A stretch of DNA of 64,000 nt from Helianthus annuus. Taxonomy: Eukaryota > Streptophyta > Magnoliopsida > Asterales > Asteraceae. Under the pieces are notes generated by a model that was given only the letters and a program-made list of their open reading frames with translations, was not told the DNA's origin and made no database searches. Both the position numbers and the translations under genes were made by a program. The stretch is taken from contig NC_035446.2 in NCBI RefSeq assembly GCF_002127325.2, positions 154,682,629-154,746,628 on the forward strand. The letters run 5' to 3'. Of this stretch, positions 33,168 through 44,722 are shown piece by piece (the first letter of the stretch is position 1; each line of letters opens with the position of its first letter).

Positions 33168-33971
33168 ATATTAGATTTTAATAATCCCAACTATTCGTCG
33201 TAGGCCGCCAGCAGTCCCAACTTTAAAAATAACCACTAGCAATCTCAACTATTAACATATTGGCGTCCAATGGACCCTGACTAGCAGAACTCAAACGATG
33301 TTAGTCTCCGGTCGCTGGAAAACGTTTTTGGCCAGAAAAAGTTCCTAAAGGTCCGATCTAAAGTTACAAAGAAGTTTGGGACGAAAATGTTGCATTTTCC
33401 GACCAAAAAGTTGAGTTTTTCAGCCAAAAATAATTCTTTTGGCGAAAATGAAGTTTGTCGGTGGCCCCAATAATTGGGTTTTTACTAGAAAAAGATTTCT
33501 AAAGGTCTGTAATAAGGTTACAAAGAGGTTTGTGACGAAAATGATGAGTTTTCCGACCAAAAAAGAGTTTTCCGACAATCGAAGACTAACGACATTAGGG
33601 TTCAGTTAGTTAGAGTCTATTTTTTTTTGAACGGCCAACAAACTCAATCCCGAGCACTCTCGGGGCACCCACTGGACAAACGGAGTACTCCGAGAGTAAC
33701 TCGAGTCCACCACCAATTCCGGGGAAAACCCGGTAACCCACCCGCCCATAGGCACAACGATGAAATTACCGATAAAACCCGTTTGGCTCAAGGATCTAAC
33801 CCAGGTTTCCCTGGGTCTCCTATCATTGCCCACCAATGCCTCACTCTGCACCACCAAGTTAGAGTCTATTGAAGGCCAATATATTAATAGTTGGGACTGT
33901 CATTGGTTATTTTAGGAGTTGAGATTGTTGGCGGAAACGACGAATAGTTTGGATTATTAAAATCCAATATT
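33168..33971. mobile_element. TIR element (family E) interrupted by a SINE
   Basis: Arms of over 100 bp: AATATTAGATTTTAATAATC then ACTATTCGTCG on the left, with its inverse on the right ending AAAATCCAATATT. The interior repeats GAAGTTTGGGACGAAAATG-like and CCGACCAAAAA words. A SINE interrupts the right arm at 33622-33856. Resembles family F in its terminal GGATTTTAATAAT. Confidence 0.7.
33622..33856 (-). mobile_element. SINE with 14-bp TSD
   Basis: A roughly 235-bp insert with a terminal A-tract (T-tract on the plus strand at 33622-33628), flanked by AGTTAGAGTCTATT at 33608-33621 and 33857-33870. On the minus strand the head reads TGGTGGTGCAGAGTGAGG, and GGTTAGATCC follows about 55 nt later, resembling pol III A and B boxes. 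It does not code. It lies inside the family E arm and is therefore younger than it. Confidence 0.8.
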
Positions 33972-34073
33972 CCTATAATAAAACCCTATTGACATCAAGA
34001 AACCGTGTTCTTTTCTACAGTCCCAATGGTACTAAAAACCTATGCTTTGTGTGTTATTATAATTATAAATAAA

Positions 34074-34340
34074 CTAGATGTAAGACCCGCCGCGTTGCGG
34101 CTAGGGTTGCGGCTAGGGTCTTACATATTACGACACAATGAATCAACTTTATATGGCTAGGCCCTTACAAATTACGACACAATGAATCTATTTTATACTT
34201 ATCTATCGACCCGCTTGTTGCGTTTTAAAACCACAAACCTAAGGATTAACTACATACCTTTGTATCAAGTTAGATATCCAAATGATCACATTGTGTTTCC
34301 AAATGTCTTGTGGAGGAAAATACAAATACTTGATGTTGAT
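34074..34340 (-). mobile_element. Helitron-like 3' terminus
   Basis: Minus strand: CCGCAACGCGGCGGG hairpin, TCTTACAT spacer, CTAG, then TTT. Same arrangement as 7893 and 21078. The body extends rightward; ACAAATTACGACACAATGAA (34147) closely repeats an earlier near-copy starting 34121. Confidence 0.4.
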
Positions 34341-34545
34341 TAGGGATGAGCACGGTACATGTTCAGTATTGAACCTGTACCGGTACAGAAAAACGGAAAA
34401 AGTGGGTACCGGTACCGAATATATCGGTTCGGTACCAGTACCGGTATTTTACCTGTAAATACCGGTACCCTTCCGATATTGGCACCAAAAGGCGGGGATA
34501 ATGGGTATCCGCACAATTAAAGAGAGTTGGCCCAAAACAATAACC
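34341..34545. mobile_element. hAT-like MITE fragment, left end
   Basis: Starts TAGGGATGAGCA and continues into GGTACCGGTACCG repeats like 2044-2382. The right end is lost. It has degenerated around 34480-34545. Confidence 0.5.
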
Positions 34546-36606
34546 CACACTACCTAGTTGTTTTGTAAAAAAAAAAACCAATGTCCAAGAATATATGCTT
34601 AGAATACAACTTCTAATGCACCATAACGTTAAAAATTAATAGAATATAAATATAAATAATTTAACAAAGTGTACAACCCCAACACATAAAGGTATAACAA
34701 AACTAAGCATGAAACACAATTAATGCAAAAGTTACAACAATTTAAAGCCTAAGTGTATTACAAATTGATATTATATTATATAAATAACAATTTGTCTTTA
34801 GTGGTACAAGTCACTAAGCATCATGTTACAAATAACAATGCCAACAGTTGTTGCAAATTAATATATATATAATAGTTCTAAGCGCGCACACACATATATA
34901 TCAAATAAGGTCTTGCCTTATTAAGGAATATCTAGTGCATTTTAAGGATGCTAGTTGTGGATAAAAGAAAAACTTCACATCTAAAATGGCTCTGAGTGAA
35001 AGAAATTTACGAGGTTAGCCCTCTTGGAAAACAAAACACATTCGTAACATCTGCATGAAAACAATTTGATTGGTAGGACCAAATTCTAAATATAGTCTGG
35101 ATTTATCTTTGGGTTATACATGGTAATATAATCGGGTTATTTTAAACTGATTACAGGAGAGTAATAAAATATAGTATTATCACCCTCTCGCTTTAGTTGT
35201 GGCGCAACAGATTTTAGAACATGCTATAAAACAACTTTTCCAACCTTGAAAAAACCGGAGAAACAATAAGGCACAAGATCCAATGATTCCATCAACATTC
35301 AACATTTGTGGTGGCCGTGAAAAAGGGTGTAGAAAACCTGACTAAAAACATTGCCATTATCAGTAAGAACTAAGAAGTATGTGAAAGCATCAAAGCTAGA
35401 GTGCTAGACAGACAAGCATATAAATTTGAATATAAAGAATGACATACAGATTCATGACACATGCATACATACAACATAAACCCTAATTTGGTTTATTAGG
35501 TGAACCCCTTTTGACATTTTTGTACTTGACAGTCGACATTCCCAAAAGGCATTTTTCTTCCATGAAAGCTTCAAAACCTTTTAGCTAAAATTTTGAATTA
35601 ACTTAGAATTAGCTGGCATGAACCCATCTAATCTTTTTTTATCCAGAAATGGACAAATTTGTTTAGAAGGTCAATGCATTCATCTTTAAAAATTCATTTA
35701 TTAAATTATTATATTGTTCTTTTTTTATTTTTTCTTTATGATGGGAATTCATATGCCAATCTTATTTTATTTCAGTCTAATTAAACAATGATTCTGAAGT
35801 TTTAATACTCTTCACATCCCATCTCTAGCTTCTATAATGGCTTTCTTTATGTCAAATTTCTAAATCTTTGTACTCCAAGTTGGAGTTTTCTAGTTATTTC
35901 ATTTTTCTAGTCAAGATTTTGTTTTTTTGCGGGTATCATAGTCAGTGAAGGTTGGCTAGTCCACATGTATAAGTAAATAATTTACTTAATATACATGTTC
36001 TATTAAAATAATGTATCTAATTAAATTTAAGTTGGCCGTCATAATTAACCTCTTTTTCATAGTAGTTTTTTAGAAAACATGATAAACTAGTTTATTGTAA
36101 TCCAAGATTTGAATAGATTCGGATCAACATCAGATTAAACCAAATTTCTGATCATCCTCAGCTTAAAGAAAATATAGAAATGTTTTCCTTGTGATTAACT
36201 GTATGTTACGTATAATTGTATCATTATTGGATACCAATAATTTTATATGCTTTGAAAAATGTTAAATTATTTGCAAGACTTGGATTAGGATCAACATCAA
36301 CACAATTATTATTTAACGTAAAATCGCAAAAATTTCTACCGTAAACCCATATGTTAATTGAATTATAAGTTTTACATTAACAACTATGGATTAACAAAAT
36401 GGAAATAGGTGAACAAAAGAAACAATTTTTACTATCTTTACTGCCCTAAGAATATATAATATTCAAAAAGAAGTTAAAAAGAAATAAAGTTAGGAAAACC
36501 GCACAAAGTTTTTACAAGTTTTCCCTAATACTAGATACCTCGTGATGTTGAGGAACATGGTGATGGTGATGATGACCATGTTCAGCATCCATAGTTGACT
36601 CAAGAA
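34546..36606. other. AT-rich intergenic DNA downstream of the MYB gene
   Basis: No coding region recognised. 36530-36606 follows the MYB stop codon and is its likely 3' untranslated region, with GGTGATGGTGATGATGACC just past the stop. Confidence 0.6.
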
Positions 36607-37787
36607 CTAAAAGTACATAACTTTTTTTACTTCCTTGGTTTCATCAACATAAAAGTTGAGATTGCTGTCAATGTTACTGCTGCAAAGATCTGTGCTAATA
36701 AGCTGCTTAATCTCCTCAAGACTGGAGTCCAGTGAAGAATCATCATACCCTAAATCCTTATCATATGTCATCATCCCACATTCCTTGAAAGGATTGCTCC
36801 TCATATGTCCCATGTTGTACTTGTTGTGATCATACACACCTATACCAGTACCATACTCATATTGACAACTCCCCTCAGAGTTAGAATTACTGGAACTAGC
36901 TTGATCACCTCCAAACATCACAAGGGTAGAACTGTCCTTTACCCTTTGGTAACCAAGATGCCCATGATCTTGTGGTTGTAGAACTGGATGGTGATGATGA
37001 TCAGAAACAACAGCAGCAGCAGAAGCAGTTGTTGTTGTTATAGGACTTGATGGGATAGATAGGGTTTGATCATGATATCTAGAAGTATGTGAGCTATAGA
37101 TATATGATGACTGTGGTGGTGGTGGTGATGATAATGGAGCATTAATATTGATATCATTTGACAGTGATGGGTAGTTGTAGTTTGTTGAGGAAATGAAAGA
37201 TTGAAGATGATGAAGAGGTTTTTGAATTTCAGGCATGGTAATTAAGTTGCTCATCATCTTCTTCTTCAGTTTTGTGTTCCAGTAGTTCTTGATATCATTA
37301 TCTGTTCTTCCTGGTAACTGTGCTGCCATTACTGACCACCTGCACATTAACTTATTCTATCAAAACTTTAAGATAACACAGATCTTCAAAACCACCCACT
37401 AATCTTACAAAAACCCCTTGATTATTACAGATATTTAATTGAGAGTACCTGCTACCAATGCTAGCATAAAGGGTACAAATAAGTTTGTCTTCATCATCAG
37501 AAAATTCACCATGTTTGATGTTTGGTCTGAGATAGTTGAGCCATCTCAACCTGCAACTCTTACCACATCTTCTAAGGCCTGTACTATGTTTAAAGTTAAA
37601 ATCAAGAAACAACACAAAGCTAGTGTGGTGGTAAAATAGTGAAATATATACCTGCTTTTTGTGGGAGAGCAATCCAGTTGCCACCAGTACCATGAGTTTG
37701 TATGTAGTCTTTAAGCTTTGCATCTTCTTCAGGTGACCATGGCCCTTTCTTCACATTTGCTTTGTCACAACATGGAGCTCTTCCCAT
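36607..37787 (-). CDS. R2R3-MYB transcription factor, subgroup 14 (RAX/Blind/MYB36-like)
   Basis: Three exons on the minus strand: 37787-37652 (136 nt), 37578-37449 (130 nt), 37339-36607 (733 nt, TAG stop). The introns are 73 and 109 nt with GT-AG borders. Together they encode 332 residues, and the exon sizes are those typical of R2R3-MYBs. The protein opens [10 protein letters not shown]2 has W17, W38 and W58; R3 has F71, W90 and W109, with [13 protein letters not shown] in the recognition region. The DNA-binding domain closely follows subgroup 14 proteins, which act in axillary meristem initiation (RAX, tomato Blind) or root endodermis differentiation (MYB36). The bHLH-contact signature of R3 is absent. 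The C-terminal half is Ser/Asn/His-rich with an HHHH run and ends in an acidic L-E-E-I-K-Q-L-I region typical of the group. It is the only apparently intact host gene here. Which subgroup-14 branch it belongs to needs a tree. Confidence 0.93.
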
Positions 37788-38043
37788 CTCTCTCTCTTTC
37801 AAATTTTTTGTGTGTGTAAGGAGAAAAGGGATATTGGTTGTGGGGAAATGAAGGTTGGAATTATGTGCTTAAGAAGACTTGTGGGTGTCTTGAAATTAAA
37901 TCAACTGTGGAGAGAGATGAACAGAAGTCAAGGGACAATTATTACTTTACTAATTCACAAGAATAAAGATATTTTGATATTTAAAGATAAAAAATGTTGT
38001 GGCGACAATGTCGGCTGACTCATTTGATAGAGACTTATATCTC
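37788..38043 (-). promoter_or_regulatory. 5' leader and proximal promoter of the MYB gene
   Basis: Immediately upstream of the ATG (minus strand) is a GAGAGAGAGA run, typical of plant 5' leaders, preceded by AT-rich sequence with TTTAAATATC near 37980 as a weak TATA candidate. Beyond 38043 the region is replaced by a Harbinger MITE. Confidence 0.4.
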
Positions 38044-38046
38044 TTA

Positions 38047-38408
38047 GACCATCCGTAGTAGGAGGTTTTTGGACGTTTTTCCCCAAAAAAACACCCCCCT
38101 CGCCCCACACCCGCCTCTTCCGCGTTTTTTTTAAATTGTCCAAAGCGTTCTTTTTTCCACGCCCCATGTTCAATTGTTTGGCCAATGACAGGTATTCTTC
38201 TTTTTATTTGGTCAATACCTTTTTTTTATGGTTTTTTTAATTTAATTCTATTACACCTCTTTTAACTAATGTCCCACAATGCTCGCATTCTCACTACACT
38301 CATTTTAGAAAAAAACGACCCATAGTACCCCATTGCTGACTAGAGTGGCACATGCCGCAAAACGTCCAAAGATGGGACCATTATTTGTGTCTTCCACTAC
38401 ACATGATC
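38047..38408. mobile_element. PIF/Harbinger MITE upstream of the MYB gene, TTA TSD
   Basis: 362 bp: left GACCATCCGTAGTAGG, right inverse CCACTACACATGATC, with TTA at 38044-38046 and 38409-38411. Its near edge is about 260 bp from the MYB start codon, inside the likely promoter. Confidence 0.8.
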
Positions 38409-38411
38409 TTA

Positions 38412-38760
38412 TTGGAGATATTATATAACCCTACAAAAAGTAACTTGGGGTACCATGATTTAGATCACAACTCTTCAAAAAGTCACAACCCTTCAAACTA
38501 ATGTATTAAGACACACCCTTTTACGCACTCTTTCATACATAACTACAAAAAGTAACTTAAGACACAATGGTTTGAATGAAAGATTTTTAAATATATCATA
38601 CCTCTACAAAAAGTCACAACCTTTCAAACTACATTTAAATATATAACACCCTTTACAAAAAGTCAGAACCTTCATATATCTTATATACACATATAATGTC
38701 CAATTTGGTTTATGTCTCTTCTGTTTAAACATAACGGTCGTCAGAAAATTTATTTAAAGA
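38412..38760. repeat. Degenerate CAAAAAGTCACAACC repeats
   Basis: The words ACAAAAAGTMACTT and CAAAAAGTCACAACCCTTC recur about six times between 38434 and 38672 with AT-rich spacers. Origin unclear. Confidence 0.6.
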
Positions 38761-40119
38761 AAACATATGCCTTAAACATCACATCTATTGGTGTCTTTTT
38801 TTTGAAGCGGCGCCTCTTCAATTAAAAGTCACATTGCTTAGAAAAAACCAACATGCTTGGGTTGAAATTATAAAAGGATGCCACCTTTTGAAATGATACC
38901 GAACCAACGCGTCGAAACAACTTCGTTTGAAATTATAAAAGGATACCACATTTTGATTTGGCAAATGCTTCGAATCATAAAATACCCACTCAATCATAAT
39001 TATTATACCTTTTCGTTTAAAAGTCACGTTGGTTAGAAAATTATGTGTATATACAGCGCATGTTTTATATATAAAAATTAAAAGGAATGTAAACAAGACA
39101 CAATTCATCGAAATGGATGTCATGACTGTCCGCCAACCGAATGACGCCTGTTCGACTCCCATTCATTACGGTTTTTATAATTTTTTTCCGTTCCTTTTTC
39201 TTTTATCATTTACCCACTATAAGGCACGTGGTTTGCAAGTCAAACATATGGCAAAAACCGTCATGCAATCGACGTACCCCTCCAAATAGGCACATACCCC
39301 AACACAATATACATAAACTTACACACACACATGCAAACAACCAAATTCTGTTAGATGCACATCATCACTCGCCGGGCAGAAGGAAACCAAACTGTCCTCT
39401 AACCAATTTGAGAAGAAGATATGGAAAACATCGAGTATAGTTGGGACGTTGGATCAATGGTCTCCATGCTTTTGATGGTGGGATGATTGTTGTTTCTACC
39501 GTTAGGGATGGTGCAGCCGTTGATTTGAATGATTGTTTGGTTCCGGTGTTCTTGATGGCCGTCATCCATCATCTTTCTCCACACCAACCCAAATTATTGA
39601 TTATCTTGAATCTATCTCAGATGTATTATCATTTAATTGTATGCTGGTACTAATTATATATTATTAGATATAATAATTAATATACATGCCTGATGCCTAC
39701 ATGTTACGGATTTGTACTAGATCGATCTAAGTCTCTTTGTTTGTTGATTCAAATTTTGATACTACAAGCAGAAAAGATTTATATAAGACGGTGATCAAAC
39801 GGGTTTGACTCGGAACGGAACGATCAAGAACCAGGGACCGTAATTATGTATTTCAAGAACCGGAACTAGACCATTTACTAAACCGGTTTGTCAGGGTATG
39901 ACATGTAACGGGTAAACAGGTTAGTTTCCTGAACGATTCCTATGGAACCAAAACGGTTTATTAATTTGTATGCAATGTTTTGAATTGTTAGACTTGGGTC
40001 AGACAACTTAAATCTTCAGAAGTTAACATATACTAATGTTTGCATACTAAGAATAGTTTTTGATGTATCGAAAACATTCTAAATTCAACCACTTATATAT
40101 GAGAAGGATTAGGATCAAA
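38761..40119. other. Intergenic DNA, no recognised gene
   Basis: Short frames (39029-39289, 39441-39653) show no motif. 38880-38955 contains a near-duplicated GAAATTATAAAAGGATRCCAC word. 39830-39960 has GGAACCGG-type words of a decayed repeat. Confidence 0.5.
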
Positions 40120-40698
40120 TACAAAGGATCCTAATTGTAAGAAGTGTAAGAAGGATTTATAGAGTGACAAGTGTCCAATAACCTAAAACTAAACCCACTA
40201 CAAAAAAAAAAAAAAAAACCTTAAACGTCCACCACCACCAAAAACCTAACCCCCCCCTCCCCCCCACATCACCCACCCTAAAAAAAAAAAAATTTTTTTT
40301 TTTTGCCGAGAGGGTGGGGGTTTAGGTTTTTGGGTGGGGGTGGGGGTGGGGGTGGGTGTTTAGTTTTTTTTAGATTTTTTTTTAGGTTTTTTTTTTGGGG
40401 TGGGGGGGGGGTAGGTTTTTGTGGGGTGGGGGGGGTTTAGGTTTTTTGGGGGTTTTTTGGTGAGGTATAGTTTTTTTTTTTTTTTTTGCCGGGGGGGGGG
40501 GGGGTGGGTGGGTGGGTGGGTGGGGGGTTTAGGTTTTTTGGTGGGGGGGGGGGGGTTAGGTTTTTGGGTGGTGGTGGGGTGGGGTGGGGGTGGGTGTTTA
40601 GGTTTTTGGTGGTGATGTAATGGGTTTAGTTTTAGGTTATTGGACACTTGTCACTCTATAAATCCTTCTTACACTTCTTACAATTAGAAGCCTTTGTA
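40120..40698. mobile_element. Foldback element of family C, copy 2 (TA target)
   Basis: 579 bp bounded by TA-CAAAGG and CCTTTG-TA. Outer arms of about 75 bp are near-perfect inverted repeats (AATTGTAAGAAGTGTAAGAA and its inverse). The core is C-rich then very G-rich, with GGGGGTTTAGGTTTTTGGG and GGTGGGTGGGTGGGTGGG runs. Confidence 0.75.
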
Positions 40699-41883
40699 GA
40701 ATAACTTGACCTGTATGAGAATTAAGTTAACATTATACAAATTACAAATTTCATTCGATTGATTGTATGACCAATCTGTTCACGCAATTTCAATTTCTGG
40801 TTTGAAACAATTACAATTTCCTTGGTTCATGCAGGGTGAAATAACTTAAGTGCTATATCTTCATTTATATCTGTATATTTAAATTAAGTGCTAGCAAGTT
40901 AATAATGTCTTTTTATAATGTATTCAAGGAGATGCGTTGGTTTGTTGATCAAATGGACAACAAATTAACATGTATAATTAATGCTCTTCAAATGGATGCG
41001 ATGGTTTGCTAAATCACATATATAAATATGAACCATCATGATGGTTAAATAGTGGTGACTATTTAAAAGGTTGCCATACCATGCACACACCTCTTCCAAA
41101 GGGTACTTTTATCATATGTTAATTATTGAATACTCACCATCTTCATTCTCACAAACGCCATTCACGTCGTTCCACCGCCATTTATCAAGTACCTATTCTT
41201 CTTGGTTCCATTGAATTTAATTTATTCGTACATTTATATACTTGAATTTCTTAGTATTTGTTCCTTAGAATTTAATTGATTCACACATTTGTATGCTTGA
41301 ATTTTTTTACAAATCTTTTTTTAAGTTTTTGTATGCAGTCAATTGTGTTGGTCATGTTGACTTTTAACAGTGTATTATGGAGTTATGTTGATATCGATTT
41401 TGTGTGGGATGTTCATGTATTTATGGATGATGACAAAAAAAATGTTGTTGTAGGAATTAGAATAGATTTGTTGGATCTAATAAGTAGTTTTTTGCATTTA
41501 TATTTTGAATTTATTAAATTAGTCTTTCATGAAGGTTTCATTTTTGTAGTTGTGATGAAAGATGATTGAATCTTTAGTGTATTGCAAATAGATATGATTT
41601 TGTGTAAGTTATCAGTCAGTTGTGTTATAAGGTGTTCCTCATGTTGATATCTTTTGTTGTATATGTCATGAAGTAACGTTGACATTGGTTTCGTGTTGTA
41701 TATTTATGTATTTATGGATGATGACAACTATTGTCGGAGGAATTAGAATAGTTTTGTTAGATCTGTTTGGTAGCTCAGGTGTTTTGAAATTATTGAATAG
41801 AGATGGCGGGTGTTCAAGAAGGAAATCATACTCATCAAAAATATGATGATATATTGATGAATTTATTGAGGAGTATGTGTTTT
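40699..41883 (+). other. Unassigned region with a degenerate internal duplication
   Basis: A frame at 41276-41569 (97 codons) encodes a V/I/F/D-rich peptide with no recognised domain. Part of it (41415-41480, TTATGGATGATGACAA, GTAGGAATTAGAATAG) recurs in broken form at 41710-41760. 41790-41883 has a short open stretch cut by the next element. Confidence 0.4.
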
Positions 41884-42250
41884 GGGTAGAGGATCCTCTA
41901 AAAAGTGTTCAAAGTGTGAGAAGTGTATTATAACACTATATATAATACTATATAACAACATATAAACACCGTATAACAATATGTAACACCATATAATACC
42001 ATATAACACTATGTAACACTATATATCATTATATAACAAATATAACACTATAGGTTGTCTGATAGCATGTCTATGATAGATGTATAGTGTTATATTTGTT
42101 ATATAATGTTATATAGTGTTACATAGTGTTATGTGGTATTATACGGTGTTACATATTGTTATACGGTGTTTATATGGTGTTATATAGTATTATATATAGT
42201 GTTATAATACACTTCTCACACTTTAGGCCCTTTTTACATTATCCTTACCC
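41884..42250. mobile_element. TA-H-related foldback element with 8-bp TSD outside a TA tract
   Basis: 367 bp: left GGGTAGAGGATCCTCTAAAA, right ending ACATTATCCTTACCC, like the TA-H ends. The remainder is an almost complete palindrome of TATAACACTATATA-type words on both sides of a centre near 42060-42075. Flanked by TGTGTTTT at 41876-41883 and 42251-42258. Confidence 0.8.
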
Positions 42251-43137
42251 TGTGTTTTGCCCCAATTTCAAAGGTGTTGAAGGATTGTTGAATTACAACT
42301 GACAAAAAACTTATTTGAGTGATTTTTCATCAATAGGGATGGGGATAAAGCAAAATTAAAATATTTCACATCTAATAGACTCATATATAGTGATGATAAA
42401 GATGTTCATAATCAACATCCCGCTGCAACGCGCGGGTATGCTTTAACTCGTTCTAAGTTAAAACCTAATCAAGGGTGTAATTTATAGTAGGAATTAGATT
42501 TGACATTCAATAAAAACCTAAACAAGCAAAATTAACAGGAGTTATAATCTTGAAAATCATTAATATAATCATTATTAAACGATTATTGTTAGAAATTCAT
42601 GATCATATATATGCAAGCCAATAGACCATTTAAACTTTTATATTTATCAAATTTATTAGCATACTCATTTGATAACCGAGCATAAAATAAGTTCAAATAA
42701 ATTTATTCTTTTACTCATAAAGAAATGAATTATTAATTAGAGAACAATAAAAAATTAAGTTGTTTCATTTATTAATCAGTTGTTCATAATTTTATAAAAT
42801 GTTGTCGTTATTGCAATCAGCTGTTCATAATTTTATAAAATGTTGTCTTTATTGCATACACATCCGTATGTTATGTATATAAAAAAATAATAAAACGGTA
42901 TAAAGTTAAAAAAATGACAAATTAGTTTACATATGTATGATGATGATTTCATAAGTATGAGTATGATGATGATGATGATGAATCTACATATGTGTATCTG
43001 AAAAGTACGTACAAATTAAAAAAAATATAAACCGCTGATATATAAAAAAAGGTATTTGAATTTCTTGTGTGTGTTTTTACATAAAATTTTAGTGTGTGCA
43101 TATATCCGTGTCTATGTGTGGTGTGTGTATATAGGGT
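42251..43137. other. AT-rich intergenic DNA
   Basis: Contains a CCCGCTGCAACGCGCGGG hairpin (42421-42438) reminiscent of the Helitron-like ends elsewhere, but without CTAG. A 45-bp direct duplication (TCAGTTGTTCATAATTTTAT) lies near 42777-42850, and a (GAT)n run near 42941-42981. No gene. Confidence 0.5.
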
Positions 43138-43330
43138 TAAGATCGTTTGAGAAACACTAAGCTAATTGAGAAACTTGAGAAACATTCTGTGTCACATATT
43201 TTTACTAAGTGTTTCGTAATATACATATATGTATAGTTTAAAATTAACTATATACATATATGTATAATTCAAAATTTAACAATATACATATATCTATATA
43301 ATCAATTTTAAACTATATAGAGCTTTTTTA
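43138..43330. mobile_element. Possible TA-family element, left end only
   Basis: GGGTTAAGATCGTTTGAGAA next to TATATA, followed by two more TTGAGAAAC words, fits the end grammar of the TA families. Inside are three ATATACATATATGTATA-type palindromes. The right end is not found. Confidence 0.45.
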
Positions 43331-44063
43331 CGTGAGGTGTCTTGTTTAATGTGCTGCCTCGCCGGACGTGGATCCAAAGTCTTTCCCTAACAATAGAAAA
43401 CAATTCATGTACGAAAGTGATGGCCACTTTTTTATTAGAAGAAAAAAAAAGTTAATGGTCACTTTAGTTTCTTTCTTTCTTTATTTCATATTTGTGTTTC
43501 TTTATAAAGGCAGAGCCAAGTCAATGTGAGTGCACTAAAATGTACTATTCTACACAAAACCATGGCTAATTATAAAAGCTAATTGTTACTTTTTTTAAGA
43601 GGCTAATAATAGGATTTTATTCAATTAAAAAATTATAATATGTTTAAATATGTCATAAATGGTCGCTATGAATCGAAGTTGCGGGTAATATACGATTTAA
43701 ATTAATAATAAGAATACTATTTCTATTTCTACATTGTTGATACACTCTAGACTAATATTAATTGTAAAACTATATTAGGGGTGACTATACTTCAGAATAT
43801 AAGGGTTTTATACTTTCATACATTTTTTTTTAGACTAATATCAATTGTCAAACTATATTAGGGGTATACTTCAGAATATAAGGGTTTTATAATTTCATAT
43901 AATTTTTTTATTTATTGGCAAACCTTACTCCTACAATATTACATCAATTAATTAATCCTCATTGCCCAATGGACTACCTCATATTGGCTTATACTTTCCT
44001 AGTTCCTTCGGTAATTTGTTTATGTGATTCCTCTGAGTACTAATTTGTCGGTAAATGGGGCGT
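43331..44063. other. Intergenic DNA with a 70-bp tandem duplication
   Basis: TAGACTAATATYAATTGT to ATAAGGGTTTTATA is present at 43748-43818 and 43831-43898. Otherwise AT-rich and featureless. Confidence 0.6.
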
Positions 44064-44663
44064 TGTAAGGTCCGCTTTTCCGTAATTATAAAATTACTTA
44101 CTAGAGTAATTTAATAGACATCAAAAATACCAACTTTGATACATAATTAAAATTTTTACAAAAATTGGGCATGACCCGTTCGAAAAACGAACATGCCCCC
44201 TGTTTTTAACTGGGTCCATTAAATAACATTCTACGATCCGTTTGACATAAAACCACCACAAACAAAGACAACAAGTTTTACAAATGTACGACTACTAACA
44301 AAGTTGGACAAGATAACAAGTCATGGACCAAAAAGATGCGAATAAGCTAGCGGAAGCGTTTGGTATAACAAGATAACATGTTGAGCATCAGTGCTTTCTT
44401 CAAAGGGTGATCAGACCTTGAATGGATAGTGCTTTGATCTTCAACAGTGCTTGGATCCCATCAGTAGTTTGAGCTTTAATCTTTATGCTTCATCAGTGCT
44501 TTGACTTAACAGTTGTTTACAAGACCAATACTTAGAGTATATCAGATGTTGGAGCCACTGTCAAGGGGAAAGCTTAGTGTAAACACTGCTTATTGTGGAT
44601 CTTGTTGTACAGAACCAGTTTTGGCGTTTATCATCTGTTCCTCTGTAGGGTTCAACCCCAACA
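44064..44663 (-). mobile_element. 3' LTR of a SIRE-like Ty1/copia element (minus strand)
   Basis: A 600-bp LTR reading TGTTGGGGTTGAACCC at its start (44663) and ending GCGGACCTTACA (44064), with a polypurine tract immediately upstream. The five bases beyond its end are GGCGT; the partner duplication lies with the other LTR, which is outside the window or lost. Confidence 0.75.
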
Positions 44664-44674
44664 ATCTCCCCCTG
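44664..44674 (-). other. Copia polypurine tract
   Basis: CAGGGGGAGAT on the minus strand directly abuts the LTR start, the plus-strand priming site for reverse transcription. Confidence 0.8.
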
Positions 44675-44722
44675 GAACAGATGATGCCAAAACCATTCAT
44701 TATTGAAAATCTTCTGCATCAG

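Noticed and set aside
33606..33872. Overlapping frames on both strands of about 80 codons
   Set aside because: They coincide exactly with the SINE and its duplications.
40235..40615. Interstitial telomere
   Set aside because: The TTTAGG words are irregular and embedded in G-runs within a foldback element with clear ends; no true TTTAGGG array exists.
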